A stretch of 64,000 nucleotides of DNA from Rhea pennata. Lineage: Eukaryota > Chordata > Aves > Rheiformes > Rheidae. The notes beneath the pieces are model-generated. The model was not told the origin of the DNA. It saw only the letters and a program-made list of their open reading frames with translations, and did not search any database. Position 1 is the first letter of the stretch. Each line of letters starts with the position of its first letter. Below, in pieces: positions 12,530 through 44,338 of this stretch. The stretch lies in contig NC_084663.1 in NCBI RefSeq assembly GCF_028389875.1, positions 214,854,876 through 214,918,875 of the forward strand, in the 5' to 3' direction. The translations under genes and the position numbers were made by a program.

Positions 12530-13155
12530 CCCCCCCCCCGTGCCGTGCACCGTGCACGGTCCCCAGGACCCCCCCCCCCCCCCGTGCCGTGCACCGTGCA
12601 CGGTCCCCAGGACCCCCCCCCCCCCGTGCCGTGCACCGTGCACGGTCCCCAGGACCCCCCCCCCCCCGTGCCGTGCACCGTGCACGGTCCCCAGGACCCC
12701 CCCCCCCCCCCGTGCCGTGCACCGTGCACGGTCCCCAGGACCCCCCCCCCCCCCCGTGCCATGCACCGTGCACGGTCCCCAGGACCCCCCCCGTGCCATG
12801 CACCGTGCACGGTCCCCAGGACCCCCCCCCCCCGTGCCGTGCACCGTGCACGGTCCCCAGGACCCCCCCCCCCCCCCCGTGCCGTGCACCGTGCACGGTC
12901 CCCAGGACCCCCCTCCCCCGTGCCATGCACCGTGCACGGTCCCCAGGACCCCCCCCCCCCGTGCCATGCACCGTGCACGGTCCCCAGGACCCCCCCCCCC
13001 CGTGCCGTGCACCGTGCACGGTCCCCAGGACCCCCCCCCCCCCCCGTGCCGTGCACCGTGCACGGTCCCCAGGACCCCCCCCCCCCCCGTGCCGTGCACC
13101 GTGCACGGTCCCCAGGACCCCCCCCCCGTGCCGTGCACCGTGCACGGTCCCTGCG
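12530..13155. repeat. About 42-bp minisatellite with GTGCAC palindromes and C homopolymers
   Basis: About 15 copies, each reading CGTGCCGTGCACCGTGCACG then GTCCCCAGGA followed by a run of 6 to 14 C. Copies alternate GTGCCGTGC and GTGCCATGC. Unit length varies (34-45 bp) almost only through the C-run. Each unit holds the palindrome CCGTGCACGG. It ends at 13,150 with GGTCCCTGCGTGGG. Confidence 0.97.
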
Positions 13156-13599
13156 TGGGCAAACCCCACTTTGGTGCCGTTTCTGCACGGCCTGCGGCGG
13201 CTCGGCCGCGACCCGTCGGTTTAATTTTTCTGCCGCTCCATTGCGATAAAACCGCGCCCCAGCCCCGGGGCGAGGAAAAACCTCCCGCAAGTTGCCCGGT
13301 ACCAGCGCGGGAGAAAGGGGGAAAGGGCGTTTGCAAGGAAAAGCCGGGTGGAATATACCGTTATTGTTATTATTACTATTACTATTACTAGAATTGCAGC
13401 ACGTGCCCGGTGCAGTAGGAACTGCCCCACGCGCGGGAAGCCCGGGGGGTCCCCACGGAGGGCGGAGGAATCGCGTCGCCGCCGTGCTGAGTCCTGCCCC
13501 CGGCCGCTGAGACCCGGCAGCTCGTGACAGCTGTGGGTCCCCCCCTTCCCCTCCTCCTTCGGCGCGGGCAGGGCAGCGCCGGGACTACAGCTCCCGGCG
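13156..13599. other. Unique sequence between C-rich and G-rich minisatellites
   Basis: About 440 bp of mostly unique GC-rich DNA contains the TTA/CTA microsatellite. The strand bias of the flanking arrays flips within it. No gene was recognised. Confidence 0.7.
13363..13391. repeat. (TTA/CTA)n microsatellite
   Basis: A short AT-rich run of TTATTGTTATTATTACTATT and ACTA triplets is the only AT-rich patch between the C-rich and G-rich minisatellites. Confidence 0.85.
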
Positions 13600-13603
13600 G
13601 GCC
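13584..13603 (+). promoter_or_regulatory. ZNF143/STAF-like motif 6
   Basis: ACTACAGCTCCCGGCGGGCC matches the first two thirds of the consensus. It lies at the left edge of the first G-rich minisatellite and faces PLEKHB1. Confidence 0.5.
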
Positions 13604-13970
13604 GGGCCGAGCCGGGCCGAGCGGAGCTGGGGGGAGCCGAACGGACCGAGTGGGGCCGAACGGGGCCGGGGGGAGCCGAGCGGAGCCGAGTGGGGCCGAA
13701 CGGAGCCGAGTGGGGCCGAACGGAGCCGAGCGCGGCCGAACGGAGCCGAGCGGCGGGGATCGGGGCCGAGCGCGGCCGGGGGGAGCCGAACGGAGCCGAG
13801 CGCGGCCGAACGGAGCCGAGCGCGGCCGAACGGAGCCGAGCTGGCCGGGGGGAGCCGAACGGAGCCGAGCGCGGCCGAACGGAGCCGAGCGCGGTCGGGG
13901 GGAGCCGAGCGGGGGGATCGGGGCCGAGCGGAGCGGAGCGGAGCGGGGGGATCGGGGCCGAGCGGGGCGC
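13600..13970. repeat. 10/20-bp G-rich minisatellite
   Basis: Tandem units of the form CGGAGCCGAGCGCGGCCGAA with variants GTGGGGCCGAA and GGGGGGAGCCGA. It is imperfect but continuous over about 370 bp. Confidence 0.93.
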
Positions 13971-14279
13971 GGCGGCGCCGCGTCCTCCCGGTGAGGGATG
14001 CTGGGGGCGGGCGGGGGCCGGGGCCGCACACGGGAGGCGAAGGTGTTGGGGGACGTTGGGGGGCAGGGATCGGGGGGGCGGGCACTGCGCACGGGAGTGC
14101 TCGGGGGGCAGGTACCGGGGGGGGGGTAGCGGGCATGGGGGCATCAGGCATGGGGCAAAGGGAGATGGGGGCACCGGGGCTGGGGGGGACCCGGGGGATG
14201 CGGGTACCAGAGGATGCAGGTGCAGGGGGTGTGGGGCCGAGCAGGGATGGGGATAGAGGGGGACGGGGGTACCAAGGGG

Positions 14280-14805
14280 ACGCGGGTACAGGGGGAGGTG
14301 GGTACAGGGGGAGGTGGGCACTGGGGGATGTGGGCACTGGGAGAGGTGGGCACTGGGGGAGGTGGGTACTGGGGGAGGTGGGTACTGGGGGACGTGGGTA
14401 CCGGGGGAGGTGGGTACTGGGGGAGGTGGGTACCGGGGGAGGTGGGTACTGGGGGACATGGGTACCAGGGGAGGTGGGTACTGGGGGAGGTGGGCACTGG
14501 GGGATGCGGGTACCAGGGGAGGTGGGTACCGGGGGAGGTGGGTACCAGGGGAGGTGGGTACCGGGGGAGGTGGGCACTGGGGGAGGTGGGCACTGGGGGA
14601 TGCGGGTACCAGGGGAGGTGGGCACTGGGGGAGGTGGGTACCGGGGGAGGTGGATACTGGGGGACATGGGTACCAGGGGAGGTGGGTACCGGGGGAGGTG
14701 GGCACAGGGGGATGCGGGTACCAGGGGAGGTGGGTACTGGGGGAGGTGGGTACCGGCGGAGGTGGGCACTGGGGGAGGTGGGTACCGGGGGAGGTGGGCA
14801 CTGGG
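14280..14805. repeat. 16-bp G-rich minisatellite
   Basis: About 33 copies of GGGGGAGGTGGGTACT or its TACC/GCAC variants. A variant unit GGGGGATGCGGGTACC recurs at multiples of 16 bp (about 14,511, 14,599 and 14,711), showing block duplication. Looser G-rich sequence precedes it from about 14,000. Confidence 0.96.
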
Positions 14806-15224
14806 AACACCCCAGCGCCGGCGCCCCAGGCCCGGCAGGGCACCCAGCCACGCCGGCGGCAGCCCCAGGGCGCTCAGCCCCTGTGCGGGGCCGGCCAGGC
14901 CCAGGGCTGCCCCGGGACGCTGCCGCCGTGCCGGACCCCCGGCAGCTCGTCGGCGCCGCCTCGTTGAGTCCCGATCCCCCCCCCCCGCCACCGCCTCCAT
15001 CCCCCGGGCAAGGCGGGCGGCGGGGGGGCAGGGGGGGCACAGGTGGCCGCTAATCCCTAAATCCCCGCGCGCGGGATTAGCGGCCCCCTCGCCCAGGTCA
15101 CCGAATCCCCGCCGGCGCCGCCTCAGCCTCGATTAACCCCCCCCCAGTCCTCGCTGCCGCGCGCCGGGGGGGGGGTGCTGTCCCCGGGGTGGGGGGCGCC
15201 CGGCGGAGCACCCCGCGGCGGCCC
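14806..15224 (+). other. PLEKHB1 upstream region
   Basis: GC-rich unique sequence between the 16-bp minisatellite and the ATG. It holds the TAATCC inverted repeat and presumably the transcription start and 5'UTR. No TATA box is seen. Confidence 0.6.
15045..15085. promoter_or_regulatory. Perfect 13-bp inverted repeat containing paired TAATCC sites
   Basis: GGCCGCTAATCCC (15045-15057) and its exact complement GGGATTAGCGGCC (15073-15085) flank a 15-bp spacer that also holds TAAATCCC. TAATCC is the core of the K50 homeodomain proteins OTX/CRX/PITX. It lies about 140 bp before the PLEKHB1 ATG. PLEKHB1 is known as a photoreceptor gene, so a CRX/OTX2 role is plausible but inferred. Confidence 0.6.
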
Positions 15225-15261
15225 ATGGCGCTGGTGAAGAGCGGCTGGCTTTGGCGGCAGA
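15225..15261 (+). CDS. PLEKHB1: PLEKHB1 coding exon 1
   Basis: It encodes MALVKSGWLWRQ and one base of Ser. The donor is CAGA|GTAAGC. The frame upstream is open to a GTG at 15189 but has no ATG. Confidence 0.93.
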
Positions 15262-18200
15262 GTAAGCGCAGGAGGGCGGCGGGAGGGGGGCCGCGGCTCC
15301 GCTCGCTCGGGCGTTTTCTTTGCCGCCGCCGCCGTTTCGGCGCGCGGCCTCTTCCTCCTCCTCCTCCTCCTCGTGCTGCTCGCCGTGTTCCCGCAGGCTC
15401 CATCCTGCGCCGCTGGAAGAGGAGCTGGTTCGTCCTCTACCTGGACGGCGGCTTGGTCTACTACCAGGACGAGAGCAGCCGCGCCGCGGAGGGCAGGATG
15501 CACGTGCGGCACGGCTGCCGCGGCGTGCGCGCCGGCGCCGCGTGCCGCGGTGAGCCCGGGCCGGCGGCGGGAGCGGCGAGGCCGGGGGCGCGGGGGGGCG
15601 GATTCGGCCTCCGACGGAAGCCAAGAAACCGCCGGGAACGAGGCGCCCCGGCGCGGCGCTTTTGCCTTGCAGCGGCGCAGCCGCCCGAGGGGAAGAGCCG
15701 CGACTGCCTGCTGGCGCTGGCGCTGCGCGACGGCTCCGCCGCGACGCTGTGCGCCGAGAGCGCCGACGACGCCGTGTAAGGGCCGCCCGGCTCCCGCCCG
15801 CGCCCCGCGCGCTCGCCGCGCCGCCCCGGCTCACGGCGCCGTCCCTCTGCTTCCCCCGCAGCGCCTGGAAGGAGGCCGTGCTGGAGGCGAGAGCCACCCC
15901 GGTGAGGCCCCCGCGGCAGCGGCGTCGCGGGGCCGGCACCGGCTCCGGGGCCGGGAGCTGCTGCGACCCGCCGGCGGTGCCGCGGGCCCGGTGGGGAAGG
16001 GGCACGAGGGACCCGGGGCGACAGGCAGAGTGAAGGGGCCGGGGGCAGAGCTAGGGGGCTGGGGGCAGAGTTAGCGGGCTGGGGGCCGAGTTAGGGGGCC
16101 GGGGGGCCGAGCGAAGGGGCCGGGGGCAGAGTTAGGGGGCCAGGGGCCGAGCGAAGGGGCCGGGGGCAGAGTTAGGGGGCCAGGGGCAGAGCGAAGGGGC
16201 CGGGGGCAGAGTTAGGGGGCCAGGGGCAGAGCTAGGGGGCTGGGGGCAGAGTTAGGGGGCCGGGGGCCAAGCGAAGGGGCCGGGGGGCCGAGCGAAGGGG
16301 CTGGGGGCAGAGTTAGGGGGCCGGGGGCCAAGCGAAGGGGCCGGAGGCAGAGTTAGGGGGCCGGGGGGCCGAGCGAAGGGGCCGGGGGGCAGAGTTAGGG
16401 GGCCGGGGGCAGAGCGAAGGGGCCGGGGGCAGAGTTAGGGGGCTGGGGGCAGAGCGAAGGGGCCAGGGGCAGAGTTAGGGGGCCAGGGGCAGAGTTAGGG
16501 GGCTGGGGGCAGAGCGAAGGGGCCGGAGGCAGAGTTAGGGGGCCGGGGGCCAAGCGAAGGGGCCGGGGGGCCGAGCGAAGGGGCTGGGGGCAGAGTTAGG
16601 GGGCCGGGGGCCAAGCGAAGGGGCCGGAGGCAGAGTTAGGGGGCCGGGGGGCCGAGCGAAGGGGCCGGGGGGCAGAGTTAGGGGGCCGGGGGCAGAGCGA
16701 AGGGGCCGGGGGCAGAGTTAGGGGGCTGGGGGCAGAGCGAAGGGGCCAGGGGCAGAGTTAGGGGGCCAGGGGCAGAGTTAGGGGGCTGGGGGCAGAGCGA
16801 AGGGGCCGGAGGCAGAGTTAGGGGGCTGGGGGCCGAGCGAAGGGGCCGGGGGCAGAGCGAGGGGGCCGGGGGCAGAGTTAGGGGGCTGGGGGCCGAGCAA
16901 AGGGGCCAGGAACAGAGTTAGGGGACCGGGGGCAGAGTTAGGGGGCTGGGGGCCGAGCGAAGGGGCCGGGGGCAGAGTGAAGGGGCCGGGGGCAGAGCGA
17001 GGGGGCCGGGGGCAGAGTTAGGGGGCTGGGGGCAGAGCGAGGGGGACGGGGGCAGAGCGAGGGGGCCGGGGGCAGAGTTAGGGGGCTGGGGGCAGAGCGA
17101 GGGGGACGGGGGCAGAGCGAGGGGGCCGGGGGCAGAGTTAGGGGGCCGGGGGCAGAGCGAGGGGGACGGGGGCAGAGCGAGGGGGCCGGGGGCAGAGCGA
17201 AGGGGCCGGGGGCAGAGTTAGGGGGCTGGGGGCAGAGCGAGGGGGACGGGGGCAGAGCGAGGGGGCCGGGGGCAGAGTTAGGGGGCCGGGGGCAGAGCGA
17301 GGGGGACGGGGGCAGAGCGAGGGGGCCGGGGGCAGAGCGAAGGGGCCGGGGGCAGAGTTAGGGGGCTGGGGGCAGAGCGAGGGGGACGGGGGCAGAGCGA
17401 GGGGGCCGGGGGCAGAGTTAGGGGGCCGGGGGCAGAGTTAGGGGGACGGGGGCAGAGCGAGGGGGCCGGGGGCAGAGTTAGGGGGCCGGGGGCCGCGCTC
17501 GCCCTGCGCGTAGGCAGGTCCATCAGGTGCCTACGCAAACACCCGGCCTGGCCCCCGAGCGCCCCCCCGGCGCCGCCCCCCCGGCGCTGCCCCCCCGGCG
17601 GCCGTGCCAGCCCGTCCTCGGTGCCGGGCACCTGAATGCGGCTGCAGCCGCGCGGTCCCGGCGTCCCCGCGGGGACGAGGGGGCTCCGGCCCCGACCGCC
17701 GCCGGGGGAAGCCGCGGGGGGAGGCCGGCAGGGGCACGCCGCGCCCCCCTCTTCCCCCCCCAACTCCTGCCCCCCAGGTGCACGTCTACGACCCCTACGA
17801 CGACGACTACTACCAGACGGTGCCGCTGGACTCGCACCAGGCCGCCTACGTCGGCTCCGGCGGTTACGGGCGCCAGCCCGGAGGTGGGCGCCCGCCGCGC
17901 GGCCCCCTCCTCGCCCTCCCCGGCCCGGCCGGACCGGGGGGCGGGTGGGATTTGGTCGCCCCCCCCGGCAACCCGCAGCACGCGACAGCCCCATCGCGGC
18001 GGGGTGGGCGAAGCGTCCGGCGGGTCCGAGCTGGCGCCGGAGGCTGCCGGCCGAATCCCCCGCGTCCCTCCCTCTTTTCCCGCGCGGCTCCTGGGATCCC
18101 GGGGGGGGGGGGGGGTTGGGAGGATTTGGGTTTTTTTTTTTTTTTTTTTTTTTTTTAATGCCACAGCGGCGCCGCCTTCTGCCTTGCAGCTCCCGGCGGG

Positions 18201-18326
18201 ACGCGCGTGGTCGTCCGCGAGGATCCCTACCGCGTCTCCGGCGACCAGATGGCCCTGGGGCTGCTGGCCGGTGCCGCCACCGGCGCCGCCCTCGGCTCCT
18301 TCATGTGGATGCCCTGCTGGTTTTAG
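15225..18326 (+). CDS. PLEKHB1: PLEKHB1, pleckstrin homology domain-containing B1 (evectin-1/PHR1), six coding exons
   Basis: PLEKHB1 is a small PH-domain protein anchored in membranes by its C-terminus. It is known in photoreceptors and brain and belongs to the post-Golgi evectin family. Exons are 15225-15261, 15397-15549, 15673-15775, 15862-15901, 17778-17883 and 18190-18326, all GT/AG, totalling 576 nt (191 residues plus TAG). The start reads MALVKSGWLWRQ, then SSILRRWKRSWFVLYLDGG (PH strands 1-2). QPPEGKSRDCLLALALRDG and AWKEAVLEA complete the PH domain (about residues 3-110). VYDPYDDDYYQTVP is the family's tyrosine-rich linker. The last 25 residues, MALGLLAGAATGAALGSF then MWMPCWF, form the hydrophobic anchor. 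The ATG at 15225 is the first in frame. The longer human N-terminus and the roughly 35-residue insert after exon 4 are not seen, so this matches the short isoform. Codons are extremely GC-rich. Confidence 0.95.
15397..15549 (+). CDS. PLEKHB1: PLEKHB1 exon 2 (PH domain core)
   Basis: It encodes SILRRWKRSWFVLYLDGG followed by LVYYQDESSRAAEGRM and a Cys/Arg-rich stretch. The acceptor is TTCCCGCAG and the donor is CGCG|GTGAGC. The RRWKRSWF basic/aromatic motif is the PH phosphoinositide-facing loop. Confidence 0.93.
15673..15775 (+). CDS. PLEKHB1: PLEKHB1 exon 3 (PH domain)
   Basis: It encodes AQPPEGKSRDCLLALALRDG then SAATLCAESADDAV. The acceptor is TTGCAG and the donor is GT|GTAAGG. It aligns with the human segment QPPEGRSRDGLL and CAETKDDA. 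Confidence 0.93.
15862..15901 (+). CDS. PLEKHB1: PLEKHB1 exon 4 (PH C-terminal helix)
   Basis: A short 40-nt exon completing Val and encoding AWKEAVLEARATP, the amphipathic helix closing the PH fold, with its conserved Trp. The acceptor is CCCCGCAG and the donor is CCG|GTGAGG. Confidence 0.93.
15902..17777 (+). other. PLEKHB1 intron 4
   Basis: This is a 1.88-kb intron. It is mostly the 20-bp minisatellite at 16,030-17,490, leaving about 130 bp and 290 bp of GC-rich unique flank. The alternative exon used in the long human isoform was not recognised. Confidence 0.9.
16030..17490 (+). repeat. 20-bp G-rich minisatellite in PLEKHB1 intron 4
   Basis: About 73 tandem copies of roughly 20 bp, with consensus GGGGGCAGAGTTAGGGGGCC and an alternating GGGGGCAGAGCGAAGGGGCC type. 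Units group in longer patterns. 16,258-16,540 is followed by a second copy at 16,541-16,823 (period 283 bp). From 17,040 a 60-bp pattern and a 140-bp pattern recur. Every unit has several runs of three or more G on the plus strand, which is the non-template strand of PLEKHB1. Confidence 0.97.
17778..17883 (+). CDS. PLEKHB1: PLEKHB1 exon 5 (linker)
   Basis: It encodes VHVYDPYDDDYYQTVPLDSH then QAAYVGSGGYGRQPG. The acceptor is CCCCCCAG and the donor is GGAG|GTGGGC. It aligns with human VRVYSPYQDYYEVVP. It directly follows the minisatellite-filled intron. Confidence 0.92.
18131..18156 (+). repeat. T26 homopolymer in the pyrimidine tract before PLEKHB1 exon 6
   Basis: A run of 26 T lies about 33 bp before the exon 6 acceptor. 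It follows a G11-type run at 18,105-18,115. Confidence 0.9.
18190..18326 (+). CDS. PLEKHB1: PLEKHB1 exon 6 (membrane anchor and stop)
   Basis: It encodes APGGTRVVVREDPYRVSGDQ then the hydrophobic tail ending MPCWF and TAG at 18324-18326. The Gly/Ala-rich segment with GAATGAALGS closely matches the human C-terminus. The acceptor is GCCTTGCAG. Confidence 0.94.
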
Positions 18327-18411
18327 GGAGCAGCTCCCGCCCCGGCACCGCTTCGCCCCCCGCCAGCACCCCGAAATAACCCCCGGCGGCGCCCCAAGCG
18401 CTGCGGAATAA

Positions 18412-18434
18412 CCCCCCCCCCCCCCCCCCCCCCC
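18412..18434. repeat. C23 homopolymer in PLEKHB1 3'UTR
   Basis: A run of 23 C starts after GGAATAA. It is directly visible, and its length may be a sequencing approximation. Confidence 0.9.
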
Positions 18435-18682
18435 GCCCGGCACCGGCACCTCCCCGAACCGCGGCGGGATTTGGAGCGGCGTTTGCTCCCGGGAGCTAAC
18501 GCGCGAGCGGGAAACCTCCCGCCGGCCCCGTCCTCACCCTCCTTCGGCCTTCCTCCTCCTCCTCCTCCTCCTGCCGCTCCTCCTGCTCGCATCGCCGCCG
18601 CTGCCGCCCCCTTCGCATGAACCGCGCTCGGTTTGGAGGGAAGAAAAGAAAAAAACCAAAGAGAACAGGTTACGGGATGGCT

Positions 18683-18688
18683 AATAAA
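18683..18688 (+). terminator. PLEKHB1: PLEKHB1 polyadenylation signal AATAAA
   Basis: This is the only canonical hexamer within about 400 bp after the stop codon. It is followed by a T/G-containing segment (GGTGTCGC, then GGGTCCGTCCGTG). Confidence 0.75.
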
Positions 18689-18714
18689 GGTGTCGCTTCC
18701 CGAGCCTGGGTCCG

Positions 18715-20059
18715 TCCGTGCCCCGCTCCCGAGCGCTCGCGGCCGCCCCGTCCCGGGCCGCCGGCGCCTCGGCGCCGAGGGGGAGATGCCCGACAGCCTC
18801 CCTCCCTGCCGCCGGGCCCTCGCCGTCTGGGAAAGGCGCCGGCAGGGCCCGCAGCCCCGCCGCAGTCGGGGAGCGGCGTAGAAACAGCCCGGGGACCTGC
18901 AAAGCGGAGGGTGAAGCTCATCCGCCCGCGGCTTTTAGAGGAGCGTTCCCATTCTGGAGCGTTTTCCGAGCGAGGGGTTTGGGTTTTCTCCCGCCGCTGC
19001 GCTGCTGCCTGCGCCGCTGCTCTCCGCCGGGATCGAGCTCGGCTTCGCAAGCAGCACCCTCCTTTCGCTGCCCCGGCCGGCCGCCGGCCTCCGAGTCCCT
19101 TTTCCCCGGCATCCCCCGGCCCCGCCGAGCCCGCGCGGCTCGCAGCCGCTCCGGCTCCCGGCACGGCGCTCCCGGGGGCTCGGGCTCAAAACCCGCGGGT
19201 CGGAGCGAACCCCTCCGCTCCTCACCCCTACTGCCTTTCGAGAAATAAAAGTCAGGGCCGAGCTGCCCGATCCTTCCCAGGAGAAATCCCGGAGCCGCAG
19301 GAGCAATTCTCCCCCGGGAGAACTGGCCCAGGGGTCAGAACGGCTGGAAAAACTCCCAAACGATCAGAAACGCGACGGCGCCTGCGTTTTAATTAGCGGT
19401 AGCTTTACCGGAGCCCCGCACACGACCCAGGCAGCCGCTGCCGGCGCAGCGCTCTCTCCGCGCGGGGCTGAGGGCGAACGCTCCAAATCGCCTTTAATTT
19501 ATATCCGGAGCGCGGGCAACGGGTGGCGCGAGCCTGGAAGAGGCGCTGCTCCGACCCAGGCGTCACGGGGTGGGTGGGGATGGAGAAGGTGGCCGAGAGG
19601 AGAAAGCGAGACGATCGTCAACGCGCCGCACACGCGCCGGCCGGCTCTTCCCTTAGCTCCAGAGCTTCTCCCCAGCCACAGCGTTCAAGGGTCTTTCTTG
19701 CCTGTCCATCCTCCGGAAGGTCCATCCAGCCCCGAGGGGAGCGCGCCCGAGCGAGCCGAAGGGGCTGCAGGCCGCCGGCGGGGCTGCAGGCCGCCGGCGG
19801 GGCCGCGGCCCGGGCCGGCACCGCGGGCTTGCCCTGCTGCCCTGCAGCAGACCCCGGGCAAGGAGACACCAAGGAGGACGGGGCCTGCGAGCAGCGTCTC
19901 CGGTACCGGTGGTCACGCGCCCGCTCCGCTCCGGTCTCGCCTCCCGCAACGCTTAAAGCCCGAAAGGCGCGAGCAAGAGGAAGCCGAAGAGGGGCGTCCT
20001 CGTTCCCTTCGCCCCCACGGCCCTGCAGGTCGATGGACACGCTAAGAGACGAGACCCAG
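18715..20059. other. GC-rich intergenic spacer between PLEKHB1 and RAB6A 3' ends
   Basis: About 1.3 kb of GC- and CpG-rich sequence has no recognised exon. It contains a 19-bp tandem duplication (19,762-19,799, GGGCTGCAGGCCGCCGGCG). Long frames in several directions reflect base composition. Confidence 0.7.

Positions 20060-44338
<24,279 letters not shown>

Larger units (their letters stand above)
15090..16030 (+). promoter_or_regulatory. PLEKHB1: CpG island over PLEKHB1 promoter and first exons
   Basis: Dense CpG sequence runs from just before the ATG through exon 4. No TATA box is seen. The transcription start was not located, and exon 1 is assumed to contain the 5'UTR upstream of 15225. 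Confidence 0.6.
18327..18710 (+). other. PLEKHB1: PLEKHB1 3' untranslated region with polyadenylation signal
   Basis: GC-rich sequence follows the stop and includes a run of 23 C (18412-18434). AATAAA is at 18683-18688, so cleavage is expected near 18,700-18,715. Confidence 0.75.

Noticed and set aside
11779-14843. Very long open frames (up to 540 codons) on both strands between 11.8 and 14.8 kb
   Set aside because: They follow minisatellite units without stop codons, exist in several frames and on both strands at once, and show only repeat-derived low-complexity peptides.
16030-17490. Interstitial telomere repeat
   Set aside because: GTTAGGGGG occurs once per 20-bp unit and is not tandem TTAGGG; the likeness is incidental.
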